64,000 bases of DNA, from contig JAIRYW010000061.1 in the NCBI GenBank assembly GCA_031267645.1, positions 43,023 through 107,022 of the forward strand. The letters are read 5' to 3'. Under the pieces are notes generated by a model. That model saw nothing but the letters and a program-made list of their open reading frames with translations, searched no databases and was not told the DNA's origin. The position numbers and the translations under genes are program-made. Shown piece by piece: positions 8,637 to 16,900 of this stretch; positions within the stretch are counted from its first letter, which is position 1; each line of letters begins with the position of its first letter. The DNA is from Propionibacteriaceae bacterium (GTDB lineage Bacteria > Actinomycetota > Actinomycetes > Propionibacteriales > Propionibacteriaceae).

Positions 8637-9376
8637 TCTTTCGTCGCCGTTCAGACAGCCCGACTTCGCCGCTGACGCCGGAATCGGCGGGCTCGCCCGA
8701 CGACTCCGAGCCGTGGGAGGAGACGGACCCGCTGGATCCGGCCGATCAGGTCGAGTCCGATTCGCCGGTTTCGCCGGTCGAGTACGAGGACGAGTGGGCC
8801 GAATTGGACGCCAGCCAGGACTGGCGTCAGGACGGCCCCTTCGACGTCCATGAGATCGACCTCGACGCCGACGAGGTCGACCGCATCGACTTGGGGGCGC
8901 TGATCGTGACGCCCGAGCCCGGCATGGGCCTGCAGCTAGTGGTCGATCCGGCCGTCGGACAGGCCACCATGCTGCGGGTGGTGGCGGCGGCCGACGCCGC
9001 CATGGAGGTCAGGCTGCTGGCCGCTCCGGTCAAACCCGGTTTCACGGCCGAGGTCAGACGTCGTCTGATCGAACAGACGACGGCCGAGAAAGGCCGTCAC
9101 CAACTCCTGGCCGGGCCCTTCGGGACCGAGATCCGCCGGGTCGTCAAGATGGCCCAGGAGGACGGCTCCGAGACCAATCGTCAGGTCAGGGACTGGCTGG
9201 TGGCCGGGCCGAGGTGGCTGTTGCAGGCCCGCCTGCTGGGCCGGGCGGCGGCCGACACCAAGGCCAAGGGACCGGCCGCCGAGCTGGAGGAGTTCTTCCG
9301 CAATCTGATCGTGCGGCGGGGCGAGTCGGCCCAGGTGCCGGGCTCGCCCATCGCTTTGACCCCGCCGCAGCCGTGA
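8633..9376 (+). CDS. DUF3710 domain protein
   Basis: 247 residues. An acidic, probably disordered N-terminus (residues 1-75) is followed by the DUF3710 core, recognisable by [52 protein letters not shown] and [12 protein letters not shown]. The family is restricted to actinobacteria, sits beside dut, and has no assigned function. It starts with GTG overlapping the dut stop; AGGGGAG lies 9 bases upstream. A 4-base GTGA overlap also joins it to the OB-fold gene, making dut-DUF3710-OB one translational unit. Confidence 0.9.
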   Translation: MIFRRRSDSPTSPLTPESAGSPDDSEPWEETDPLDPADQVESDSPVSPVEYEDEWAELDASQDWRQDGPFDVHEIDLDADEVDRIDLGALIVTPEPGMGLQLVVDPAVGQATMLRVVAAADAAMEVRLLAAPVKPGFTAEVRRRLIEQTTAEKGRHQLLAGPFGTEIRRVVKMAQEDGSETNRQVRDWLVAGPRWLLQARLLGRAAADTKAKGPAAELEEFFRNLIVRRGESAQVPGSPIALTPPQP

Positions 9377-9750
9377 GCCAGGGCCCCGGCCTGTGGCAAC
9401 GGATCTTGGCTCTGGTGGCCACGGAGGAGGACGATCCGGCGGCCTTGGACCAACCCCCCACCGGGCCTAGCCCGATCGGTCAGGCCGAAGCCCGTCGAAC
9501 CTTGTGGGCGCGTGGTCGCGTCGGCTCCACAGCCGTCACCCGGCATCCCCACTCGACTTGGTTCGAGGCCGACCTGAGCGACTCCTCGGGCCAGATCAGG
9601 CTGATCTGGTTGGGCCGCCGGGAGGTCTCGGGAGTGACCGAGGGGCGGACCTTGGAGGTGCGCGGGCGGGTGGTCCGCCGGGGCGACGTCCTAGCCCTCT
9701 TCAACCCGGATTATCTGATCGAGGCCGACCAGGACCCCGAGCCGACCTGA
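9373..9750 (+). CDS. OB-fold nucleic-acid-binding protein, small
   Basis: 125 residues. The C-terminal two thirds (about 40-120) read as an OB-fold anti-codon/helicase-type beta barrel (ARGRVGSTAVT, WFEADLSDSSGQIRLIWLGR, GRTLEVRGRVVRRGD). Actinobacteria have this protein directly after DUF3710, matching the order here. Its nucleic-acid ligand is not known. The GTG start overlaps the upstream stop by 4 bases. The last 40 bases overlap, tail to tail, the end of the convergent TrkA-like gene, so both termini share the same DNA on opposite strands. Confidence 0.8.
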   Translation: MSQGPGLWQRILALVATEEDDPAALDQPPTGPSPIGQAEARRTLWARGRVGSTAVTRHPHSTWFEADLSDSSGQIRLIWLGRREVSGVTEGRTLEVRGRVVRRGDVLALFNPDYLIEADQDPEPT

Positions 9751-10457
9751 TCGGGCGGATCGGTCGAATCGGATTCGGCCGGCACGGTCTTGACCTGGCC
9801 GCCTTCGGACAGCAGGCCGGCTAGAGCCTCCTCCATGTCCAAGGTCACCAAGTAGACCAAGTCGTCGCCGGCCCGCAAGGACTCGATCTGGTCGGGCGGA
9901 GTGGGCTGGCCCTGGCGCACCACCGCCACCAGGACGGCCCCGCTGGGATGGGGCAGGACGTTCAGCCCCTGGTCGGCCCAGGGACTGGTGGCCGGCAGGC
10001 GGACCTCGACCAGGGCGGTGGCGCTGCGGTCGAAGCTGACCAGCCGGGCCAGATGGCCGATGGCGACGGCGTGGTCGACCACGGCCCCGATCAGACGGGG
10101 GGTGGAGACGGCCACGTCCACCCCCCATGACTCGGTGAAGAGCCACTCGTTGCTGGGGTGGTTGACCCGGGCCACCACCCGCGGGACGCCGAACTCGGTC
10201 TTGGCCAAGAGGGAGTGGACCAGATTGGCTTTGTCGTCCCCGGTGGCGGCGATGGCGACGTCGCATTCGCTCAGATGGGCCTCGCTGAGGGACTGCAACT
10301 CGCAGGCGTCCGCCATCATCCATTCGGCCTGGGGCACCGTCTCGGGCACGATGACGTCCGGGCTGCGGTCGATCAGGAGCACCTGGTGGCCGTGGCTGAT
10401 CAACTCACGGGCGATCGAGCGGCCGGCCTTGCCGGCTCCGGCGATGGCGATGCGCAT
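9711..10457 (-). CDS. ceoC: TrkA-family potassium uptake regulator (CeoC-like)
   Basis: 248 residues. An N-terminal RCK_N Rossmann domain opens with IAGAGKAGRSIA (GxGxxG) and the nucleotide-binding acidic LLIDRSP. Middle motifs are MMADACE and AIAATGDDKANLV, and a C-terminal RCK_C/TrkA_C domain lies at about 135-215. TrkA proteins are cytoplasmic gating subunits of Trk/Ktr potassium channels and respond to NAD(H) or nucleotides. Two adjacent trkA-like genes are the arrangement of mycobacterial ceoB-ceoC. The ATG is preceded by AGGAG at 6 bases. The C-terminal 30 residues are low in complexity. No membrane partner is encoded in this window. Confidence 0.88.
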   Translation of the reverse strand: MRIAIAGAGKAGRSIARELISHGHQVLLIDRSPDVIVPETVPQAEWMMADACELQSLSEAHLSECDVAIAATGDDKANLVHSLLAKTEFGVPRVVARVNHPSNEWLFTESWGVDVAVSTPRLIGAVVDHAVAIGHLARLVSFDRSATALVEVRLPATSPWADQGLNVLPHPSGAVLVAVVRQGQPTPPDQIESLRAGDDLVYLVTLDMEEALAGLLSEGGQVKTVPAESDSTDPPDQVGSGSWSASIR

Positions 10458-10571
10458 CTGGGCTCCTGTCTTAGCGGGGCCGCCCGGCGCGGGCCGGGGC
10501 GGTCGAGGCGGATCGATCGGATCTGGGACTGGCGCCGAGGCCGGTCGGGACGGACATGGGCCGGCCTGCGA

Positions 10572-11237
10572 TCAAGTTCGGGGGGCCGGAGGCAGGGAGA
10601 GAGCCTCCTCGATCTCGGAGGCCTGGTCGGCCGCCACCATGGCGTAGACGATGTCGCCGTCCTGCAACACCATCTCGGGGCGGCTCACGACGCCTTGGCC
10701 GAAGCGGCCCAAGGCTGGGAATTTGGCCGGCAGACGGCGTTCCAGCTCAGCCAGGCTGCAACCGATCCAAGCCGGGTGATAACTCAGTTCGAGCAGACGG
10801 ACGCCGCCGGAGGGGTCGCGCCAGAGCGACTCGCCGCCGACCGGGATGAGACGGCGCAGGACCTGGTCGGCGGTCCAGCGCACCGTCGCCACGGTCGGGA
10901 TGCCGAGGCGCTCGTAGACCTCGGCCCGACGGGGGTCGTAGATGCGGGCCACCACGGTGGGGACGTGGTACTGCTCCCGGGCGATCCGGGCGGTCAAGAT
11001 GTTGGTGTTGTCACCGTCGGCCACCGCCGCCAGGCCGTCGGCCCGCTCCACCCCGGCTCGGATCAAGACGTCCCGATCGAAGCCGACGCCGGCCACGGTG
11101 CGGCCTTTGAAATCCGGTCCCAAGCGACGGAAAGCGTCGGCCGACAGGTCGATGGCGGCCACCGAGTGGCCCCGGTGCTCCAACGATCGAGCCAAGATGG
11201 CTCCGACTCGGCCGCAGCCCATGATGACGTAGTGCAC
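10572..11237 (-). CDS. ceoB: TrkA-family potassium uptake regulator (CeoB-like)
   Basis: 221 residues with RCK_N (VIMGCGRVGAILA, AAIDLSADAFRRL, DRDVLIRAGVERADGLAAV) and a C-terminal TrkA_C domain (about 135-210). Same cytoplasmic regulatory role as the gene downstream, with which it forms a two-gene operon separated by 114 bp. GTG start with GGAGG 6 bases upstream. In mycobacteria an APC-type permease and a TRAM methyltransferase often follow; here the upstream side is instead a riboswitch and non-coding DNA. Confidence 0.88.
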   Translation of the reverse strand: MHYVIMGCGRVGAILARSLEHRGHSVAAIDLSADAFRRLGPDFKGRTVAGVGFDRDVLIRAGVERADGLAAVADGDNTNILTARIAREQYHVPTVVARIYDPRRAEVYERLGIPTVATVRWTADQVLRRLIPVGGESLWRDPSGGVRLLELSYHPAWIGCSLAELERRLPAKFPALGRFGQGVVSRPEMVLQDGDIVYAMVAADQASEIEEALSLPPAPRT

Positions 11238-11343
11238 GACGATCCTCCCTCCGCAGACCGGTCCGCCCGCCGCCCTCGCTCAGCCTACCTGGCCGGCGGG
11301 GCCCACTCCGGGCGCCTAGACGCGGAGCGGTCCGGTGATTGCG

Positions 11344-11484
11344 CCGCCTGGACCGGTGTGCAAGACTGACGGCACAAAATAATCACCTGTCAGGTTGGGA
11401 AAGCCGGTCGAAACCCGGCGCTGACCCGCAACGGTAGATCAGGCGACTGATGAGTCCGAACGCCAAACCGACAGGGGAGCGAAT
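11344..11484 (+). promoter_or_regulatory. Cobalamin (adenosylcobalamin) riboswitch, orphan
   Basis: The core matches the cobalamin aptamer: GGGAAAGCCGGTCGAAAC (about 11398-11415), the CTGACCCGCAACGGTA B12-box (about 11421-11436), and a GAGTCCGAACGCC segment (about 11451-11463). A closing helix forms between CCTGTC-A-GGTT (about 11387-11397) and AACCGACAGG (about 11466-11475). It binds cobalamin in nascent RNA and controls transcription through the terminator at 11521-11553. No B12-related gene follows: the next recognisable gene is an ABC exporter starting 491 bp after the terminator. The boundaries are approximate. Confidence 0.85.
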
Positions 11485-11520
11485 CCATCCGTCGAGGTCT
11501 GCGGAAGGCTCCTTCTGGGG

Positions 11521-11553
11521 AACGCCTTCGAGATCGCTCTCGAGAGGCGTTTT
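11521..11553 (+). terminator. Rho-independent terminator of the cobalamin riboswitch
   Basis: AACGCCT-TCGAGA (11521-11533), a TCGC loop, and TCTCGA-G-AGGCGTT (11538-11551) with one bulged G, then T residues. It is the strongest classical terminator in the window. A short hairpin (GAAGG at 11504-11508 with CCTTC at 11511-11515) just upstream may be part of an antiterminator. Confidence 0.8.
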
Positions 11554-11660
11554 CTATGTCCGCTCAGCATTGGGAGGTCCGCCGGTCTCCGTCCAAGGGC
11601 CGGTCGGGCCCAGCCCCGGGTGGATTCCCGGCTTCGACCGTTTGACAGTCTTTCGCGTGG

Positions 11661-11764
11661 CATTGGTCCGTTCAGGTTCGGACCAATGAGGACCGAAGCG
11701 GAGGCCGTGGTCGCCGACACAGCCAATTTTGCTCTCCAGGCTGACGGCGACCACGGCCTCCGCT
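11661..11764. other. Two strong hairpins downstream of the orphan riboswitch
   Basis: First hairpin: CATTGGTCCG (11661-11670) and CGGACCAATG (11679-11688), perfect 10 bp with an 8-base loop. Second hairpin: a perfect 20-bp stem (11697-11716 with 11745-11764) enclosing a further 5-bp stem CAGCC/GGCTG (11720-11724 with 11739-11743). No protein-like ORF was recognised anywhere in 11554-12044 on either strand. The second hairpin could be a terminator, a structured regulatory RNA, or a relic of a mobile element. Confidence 0.6.
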
Positions 11765-11935
11765 GCGTGCCGGACAGGGTAACACCGATCCCAGCCGACG
11801 GGGCTGGCGAGGGCCCGGAGAAGGCTGTCTCAAAGAGCGGCGTCTCAGGCCAGCTTGACGTGGGGGGATGGTCTTACCTAGGCTGCGAATTGCCTTGTCG
11901 GATCGAGTTCAGCAGTCAATAGAGACCGATCGACA

Positions 11936-11974
11936 GCAACTGTTAAGTTGCTCTCTGAGATGCCACCTGGTGGC
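11936..11974. promoter_or_regulatory. Inverted repeats upstream of the ABC exporter operon
   Basis: GCAACT (11936-11941) and AGTTGC (11946-11951) around GTTA, then GCCAC (11962-11966) and GTGGC (11970-11974) around CTG. They lie 70-110 bases before the exporter start and could be operators for a local regulator. No regulator gene is adjacent. Confidence 0.3.
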
Positions 11975-12044
11975 GCGTCGGTTGCGTTGACCGCAGGGAC
12001 TGAGAAGGATCGCCGACGGGGCCTTGAGCGTCCGAGGGGCCACC

Positions 12045-13037
12045 ATGACGGTTGAGGTCAGCGACCTGCACAAGTCTTACGGTCGTGTGCGAGCCGCCCG
12101 GGGCATCAGCTTCAATGTCTCGGCCGGCGCTTTCTTCGCCTTCCTGGGCGTCAACGGGGCCGGTAAGTCGACCACCATCAAGTGCTTGACCACTCTTTTG
12201 AAGCCGGATTCCGGGCGTTTGGTGGTGGCCGGCCATGAGGTCACCCGTCAAGACGAGGCGGTCCGCCAAAACATCGGCGTCGTCTTCCAGTCCCCTTTGC
12301 TCGACCTCAGATTGACGGTTCGGGAGAATCTGGACCTCCGCGCCGCCCTGCACCGGTTGAGCCGGCCGGATTGGGCTCGGCGCTTGGACGAATTGAGCGC
12401 CTTGCTCGATTTGGACGGTTTCATGGACCGGGCCTACGGCCGGCTGTCCGGTGGACAGCAGCGGCGCGCCGACATGGCCCGCGCCCTGTTGCATCGGCCC
12501 AAGGTCCTATTCCTGGACGAGCCCACCGCCTCCCTCGACCCCTACAGCCGGGAGCAGGTCTGGGAAGCCATCGACCAGGTCCGCCAGGGCCAGGAGACCA
12601 CCATCTTCCTGACCACCCACTACATGGCCGAGACCGAACGGGCGGACCAGGTCTGCATCATCGACCAGGGCCAGATCGTGGCCCAGGGCACGCCGGCCGA
12701 ATTGCGTCGACGCCACAGCAGTTCGCGCCTGAGCGTGCGCCTGTGGCGTCGTGGCGTGGCCCGTCAACGCCTGGCCAGCGTCGGTCGGCAGCTGCCCACC
12801 AGTTTCAAACCGGCCGAACCGCTCTGGCTGCCGGTCGACTCCTTCCGCGAGGCTCGTCGCCTGCTCGATCTGCTGGACGAGGAGGTGGTCGACTTCGAGT
12901 TGCAGCACGGTTCGATGGACGACGTCTTCCTCAATCTGACCGGTCACTCGGACGGACCGATCGGCTCCGGAACCGAGTCGCTCCTGGCCCGTCGGCGAGG
13001 CTGGAAGCCAGCTCCGGCTGTGGTCGAGGCCCATTGA
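12045..13037 (+). CDS. ABC-2 type exporter, ATP-binding protein (DrrA-like)
   Basis: 330 residues. Walker A is GVNGAGKST (about residues 35-43), the signature is LSGGQQRRADMARAL (about 136-150), and Walker B is VLFLDEPTASLDP. The C-terminal extension (about 225-330) is typical of drug/polysaccharide exporters of the DrrA class. It would power the permease encoded next. The ATG at 12045 has GAGGGG 7 bases upstream; an upstream TTG at 12024 is less likely. The stop overlaps the permease start by one base. A cobalamin riboswitch lies 0.5 kb upstream on the same strand and may or may not control it. The substrate is unknown. Confidence 0.88.
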   Translation: MTVEVSDLHKSYGRVRAARGISFNVSAGAFFAFLGVNGAGKSTTIKCLTTLLKPDSGRLVVAGHEVTRQDEAVRQNIGVVFQSPLLDLRLTVRENLDLRAALHRLSRPDWARRLDELSALLDLDGFMDRAYGRLSGGQQRRADMARALLHRPKVLFLDEPTASLDPYSREQVWEAIDQVRQGQETTIFLTTHYMAETERADQVCIIDQGQIVAQGTPAELRRRHSSSRLSVRLWRRGVARQRLASVGRQLPTSFKPAEPLWLPVDSFREARRLLDLLDEEVVDFELQHGSMDDVFLNLTGHSDGPIGSGTESLLARRRGWKPAPAVVEAH

Positions 13038-13933
13038 TGGGACCGATCGCGGTCCTATTCCGCCGTCACCTCAGGGTTTTCCTGCGCGACCGCTTGATGG
13101 TCGTGATCTCGGTCATGACCCCGTTCGTGCTGTTCGTGCTCTTCCTGGTCTTCTTCCGCGACCTGATGACCGACCGGATCTATGAGACCGCCGTCGGGCT
13201 GGATCGGGATCGGGCGGTCTATATGAGCGACGCTTGGCTCTTCGCCGGCGTGGTCAGCCTGGCCTGCTTCACCTCCAGCTTGGGCATGCTGGCCTCCTTC
13301 GTCGAGGACCGGGTCTCGCACCGCTTCAACGAATACCTGGTCTCGCCGGTCAGGCGCTGGCACCTGGCCGTCAGCTACGTGCTGTCCTCCTTCACGGTCT
13401 GTGTGGCCGTGGCCTGGGTGGCCCTGGCCCTGGCCCCGCTGTGGACCTGGCTGTCCGACCAACCCATGATGAGCGGCCGCCAGTTCTTGGCCGCGCTGGG
13501 CGGCAGCGCCTTGGCCTGTTTGACCTTCTCCGCCTTCAACGTCTGCGTCGTGACCTGTCTGAGCAGCCAGGGCAGCTTCAGCGGTTACACCATCGGCCTC
13601 GGCGTGGCCTCCGGCTTCCTCTCCTTCTGCTACGTGCCGCCTCAATTCCTGACCGAGTCGGTCAACAATGTGGTCTCTTCCCTGCCCTTCGCCCACGCCG
13701 CCGTCTTGGTGCGGCAGCCGGTCATGGCGCCGGCCTTGGACCGTCTGGTCGAGGACCTGCCCGACCCTGGTCCGCGCGCTTCGGTCCGGCAGCTTCTGAT
13801 GAACCACACCGCCATCCAGATCGAAGTGGACGGCCAGACGCTGGGGACGGGCACGATCGTCGCCATCCTGTTCGGCCTGGCCGTGGTCTTGATGGGACTG
13901 GCCTCTTACCGGATGAACCGCGTCATCCGCTGA
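13037..13933 (+). CDS. ABC-2 type exporter, permease (DrrB-like)
   Basis: 298 residues with six predicted membrane helices (about 25-45, 68-90, 110-135, 148-170, 180-200 and 270-292) and a periplasm-facing loop of about 60 residues before the last helix. Sequence features such as SLGMLASFVEDRVSHRFNEYLVSPVRRW match the ABC2_membrane domain of drug/lipid exporters. The ATG overlaps the ATPase stop (TGATG), giving tight coupling. The gene converges on the activase gene with only 21 bp between the stops. Confidence 0.85.
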   Translation: MGPIAVLFRRHLRVFLRDRLMVVISVMTPFVLFVLFLVFFRDLMTDRIYETAVGLDRDRAVYMSDAWLFAGVVSLACFTSSLGMLASFVEDRVSHRFNEYLVSPVRRWHLAVSYVLSSFTVCVAVAWVALALAPLWTWLSDQPMMSGRQFLAALGGSALACLTFSAFNVCVVTCLSSQGSFSGYTIGLGVASGFLSFCYVPPQFLTESVNNVVSSLPFAHAAVLVRQPVMAPALDRLVEDLPDPGPRASVRQLLMNHTAIQIEVDGQTLGTGTIVAILFGLAVVLMGLASYRMNRVIR

Positions 13934-13954
13934 CCGGCGGCGTCGCGCGGTGGC

Positions 13955-16900
13955 TCAGAGCGGGCCGGCCGACCGGCCGGCCAGGGCTGGTCGGGGCCGG
14001 TCCTGGGCCGGCGGCGGGGCCGGGGCGGTCCGGGCCAGGTGGGCGGTGGCGATCATCAGTTTGATGCGGTTGAGCTGGTTGACCTCGCTGGCGCCGGGAT
14101 CGTAGTCGATCGTGACCAGATTGGCGCCCGGATGCTGGCGCCGGATCTCGGAGAACATGCCCTTGCCCACGACGTGGTTGGGCAGACAGGCGAAGGGCTG
14201 GACACAGATGACGTTGGGCACGCCGTCATGGATCAGCTCCAAGATCTCAGCCGTCAAAAGCCAGCCCTCGCCGGCTTGGTTGCCCAAGCTGGTGACGGTC
14301 TGGGCTCGGCGGGCCATCTCGGCCATGTCGCCCGGAATGGTGAATTTGGGCCGCTGATGGCGGGCGTTGGCCCGGGCCAGGGCCCGACGGACCGGTCGGC
14401 GGTAAGTCTCCAAGAAGCGCCGCAGCAGGACTTTGAGGCGCCGCCAGCGCCCGTCGGTGCCGAGGTTGGCCCAGTTCCACTCGATCTGGTAAAGCCCGTT
14501 GGTCATGAACTCCATCAGACCGGGCAGAGCCGCCTCGCAGCCCTCCTGCTCGATCACGTCAATGACGTGGTTGTTGGCGTCGGGCTGGAATTTGACCAGG
14601 ATCTCGCCCACCACGCCGACCCGGGGCCGACGCGGCCGGCCGTCCAACGGCAAGCGGTCGAAGTCGTCCACCATGGCGTCGATCAGGCGCCGGTAAGTCA
14701 GACGGCGGCCGAAGCTGGGCGAACGTCCGTGCTCGAAGTACTCCCGGCCGATCTGGTCCCACTTGCGGTAGAGAGCGTTGGCCGCGCCGGACTCGGCCTC
14801 GTAGGGGCGGACCCTAAGGAGCAGGTCCTGCAGCAGGTCGCCGACGGTCAAGGCACGCATGGCCTGATGGATCAAAGGCAGGCTGAGACGGAAGCCGGGG
14901 TTGGACTCGATGGAGGAAGTCGAGATGGCGATGACCGGCACCTGAGGGTAGCCGGCGTCCTTCAAAGCCCGGCGCAGCAAGGCGGTGTAGTTGGTGGCGC
15001 GGCACATCCCGCCGGTCTGCGTGATCATGACCGAGGTCTGGTCGGGGTGGCAGTCGCCGCTGCGGAAGGCGTTGACCAGCTGCCCGATCACCATGATGGC
15101 CGGGTAGCAGGCGTCATTGTTGACGGTGGTCAGGCCGGCTTCGACGTCGGCCGCCGAGGCGTGCTCCAAGACCTTGACCTTGTAGCCGCCGGCGTTCAGC
15201 ACCGGTTCGATCAAGCGGAAGTGGATGGGCGCCATCTGGGGCGCGATGATGGTGTGGCTGCGCCGCATCTGGGGGGTGAAGAGGACTCGCTCCAAGACGT
15301 GGCGCCGTTGGGGCAAAGGCAACTCGACCAGGCGCTGTTGGCGTTCCTGGGCCGCCGCCGCCAAGGAGCGCAGCCGGATCCGGGCCGCCCCCAAGGAGGA
15401 CACCTCGTCGATCTTGAGCAAGGTGTAGACCCGGTTCTTGGCCTCCAGGATCTCCGCCACCTGCTCCGAGGTGATGGCGTCCAGGCCGCAGCCGAAGGAG
15501 TTGAGCTGGACCAGCTCCAACTCGGGCCGTTCGGTGACGCAGGCCGCCGCCTCGTACAGGCGGGAGTGGTAGGCCCACTGGTCGCGCACCCGCAGCGGCC
15601 GTTCCAACTGGGCCAGGCCGAGCACCGAGTCCTCGGTCAGAACGGCCATGCCGAGGCCGTTGATCAGTTCCGGGACGCCGTGGTTGACCTCGGGGTCGAC
15701 ATGGTACGGCCGCCCGGCCAAGACGATGCCTCGGACCTGATGGCTGCGGCAGTACTCCAGGGCCCGCACCCCCTCGGCCTTGATGTCGGCCCGGACCTGG
15801 GCGTCCTCGGCGAAGCCGGCCGCCACCGCCGCCTCGGCCTCCTCCAAGCTGACCTCGAAGTCGGCCAAGACCTCGACCAGGCGGCGGGCCAGTTTGGGTC
15901 GGTCGTCCAGGTTGAAGTACGGGTTGATCAGGCGCACGCCCAGTTCGCGCAGCCGCTCCAGATTGTTCTGGATGACCTGGGGATAGCTGGCCACGACCGG
16001 GCAGTTGAAGTTACGGTCGGCCGCCGGCGTCAGATTCTGCTCGTAGTTGACCGAGGGGTAGAAGATGGTGCGCAGCCCCTTGTCGATCAGAGCCTCGATG
16101 TGGCCGTGGGCCAATTTGGCCGGGTAGCAGACGTTCTCCGAGGCGATCGACTCCATGCCCCGCTCGAACAGCTCATGGCTGGAGCGGGGCGAGATCACGA
16201 CCCGGAATTTGAGCTGGGACAGGACCGTGAACCAGAAGGGGTAGTTCTCGTACATGTTGAGGGCCCGGGGCAGGCCGATGTCGCCTCTGACGCCCTCCTT
16301 GGCGGTCAGACGGCGGTAGCCGAAGAGGCGCTTGTAGGTGTAGTCGAACAGGTTGGGCAGGTCCGACTTCCGCTGGTTGGCGTCGGCTCCCCGCTCGCAG
16401 CGGTTGCCGGAGACGTGGCGCTCGCCGTTGCCGAAGGTCGAAATGGTGCACTGGCAGTGGTTCTGGCACAGCTTGCAGGCGCTGAGCTGGGTGTCGACCG
16501 TGATCCGACGCAGCTGCGGCACCGACAGCAGGGCCCCGGGGCGGCCCGGTTGGAAACCGGCCCGGGCGGTCAGGGCGGCCCCGTAGGCCCCCATCAGGCC
16601 GGCGATGTCGGGTCGCACCACCTGACGGCCGGTCAGCAGTTCGAAGGCGCGCAGGACGGCGTCGTTCAGGAAGGCGCCGCCTTGGACCACCACGATGGGG
16701 CCGAGTTGGGCCGGGTCGCGCAGTTTGACCACCTTGTAGAGGGCGTTGCGGATGACGGCGTAGGACAGCCCGGCGGCGATGTCGCCCACCGTCGCCCCCT
16801 CCTTCTGGGCCTGCTTGACCGAGGAGTTCATGAAGACGGTGCACCTCGAGCCCAAGTCGACCGGGGCCTCGGCCGCCAGGGCGGCGGCGGTGAACTGCTC

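Noticed and set aside
11556..11645. 29-codon ORF right after the riboswitch terminator
   Set aside because: No ribosome-binding site and no recognisable product; kept only as a note.
11697..11764. Integron attC site or MITE
   Set aside because: No RYYYAAC/GTTRRRY core pair, no integrase, no flanking target-site duplication.
11450..11922. Small plus- and minus-strand ORFs in the riboswitch region as a hidden B12 gene
   Set aside because: Their translations show no membrane helix or motif of B12 transporters, MetE or ribonucleotide reductase.
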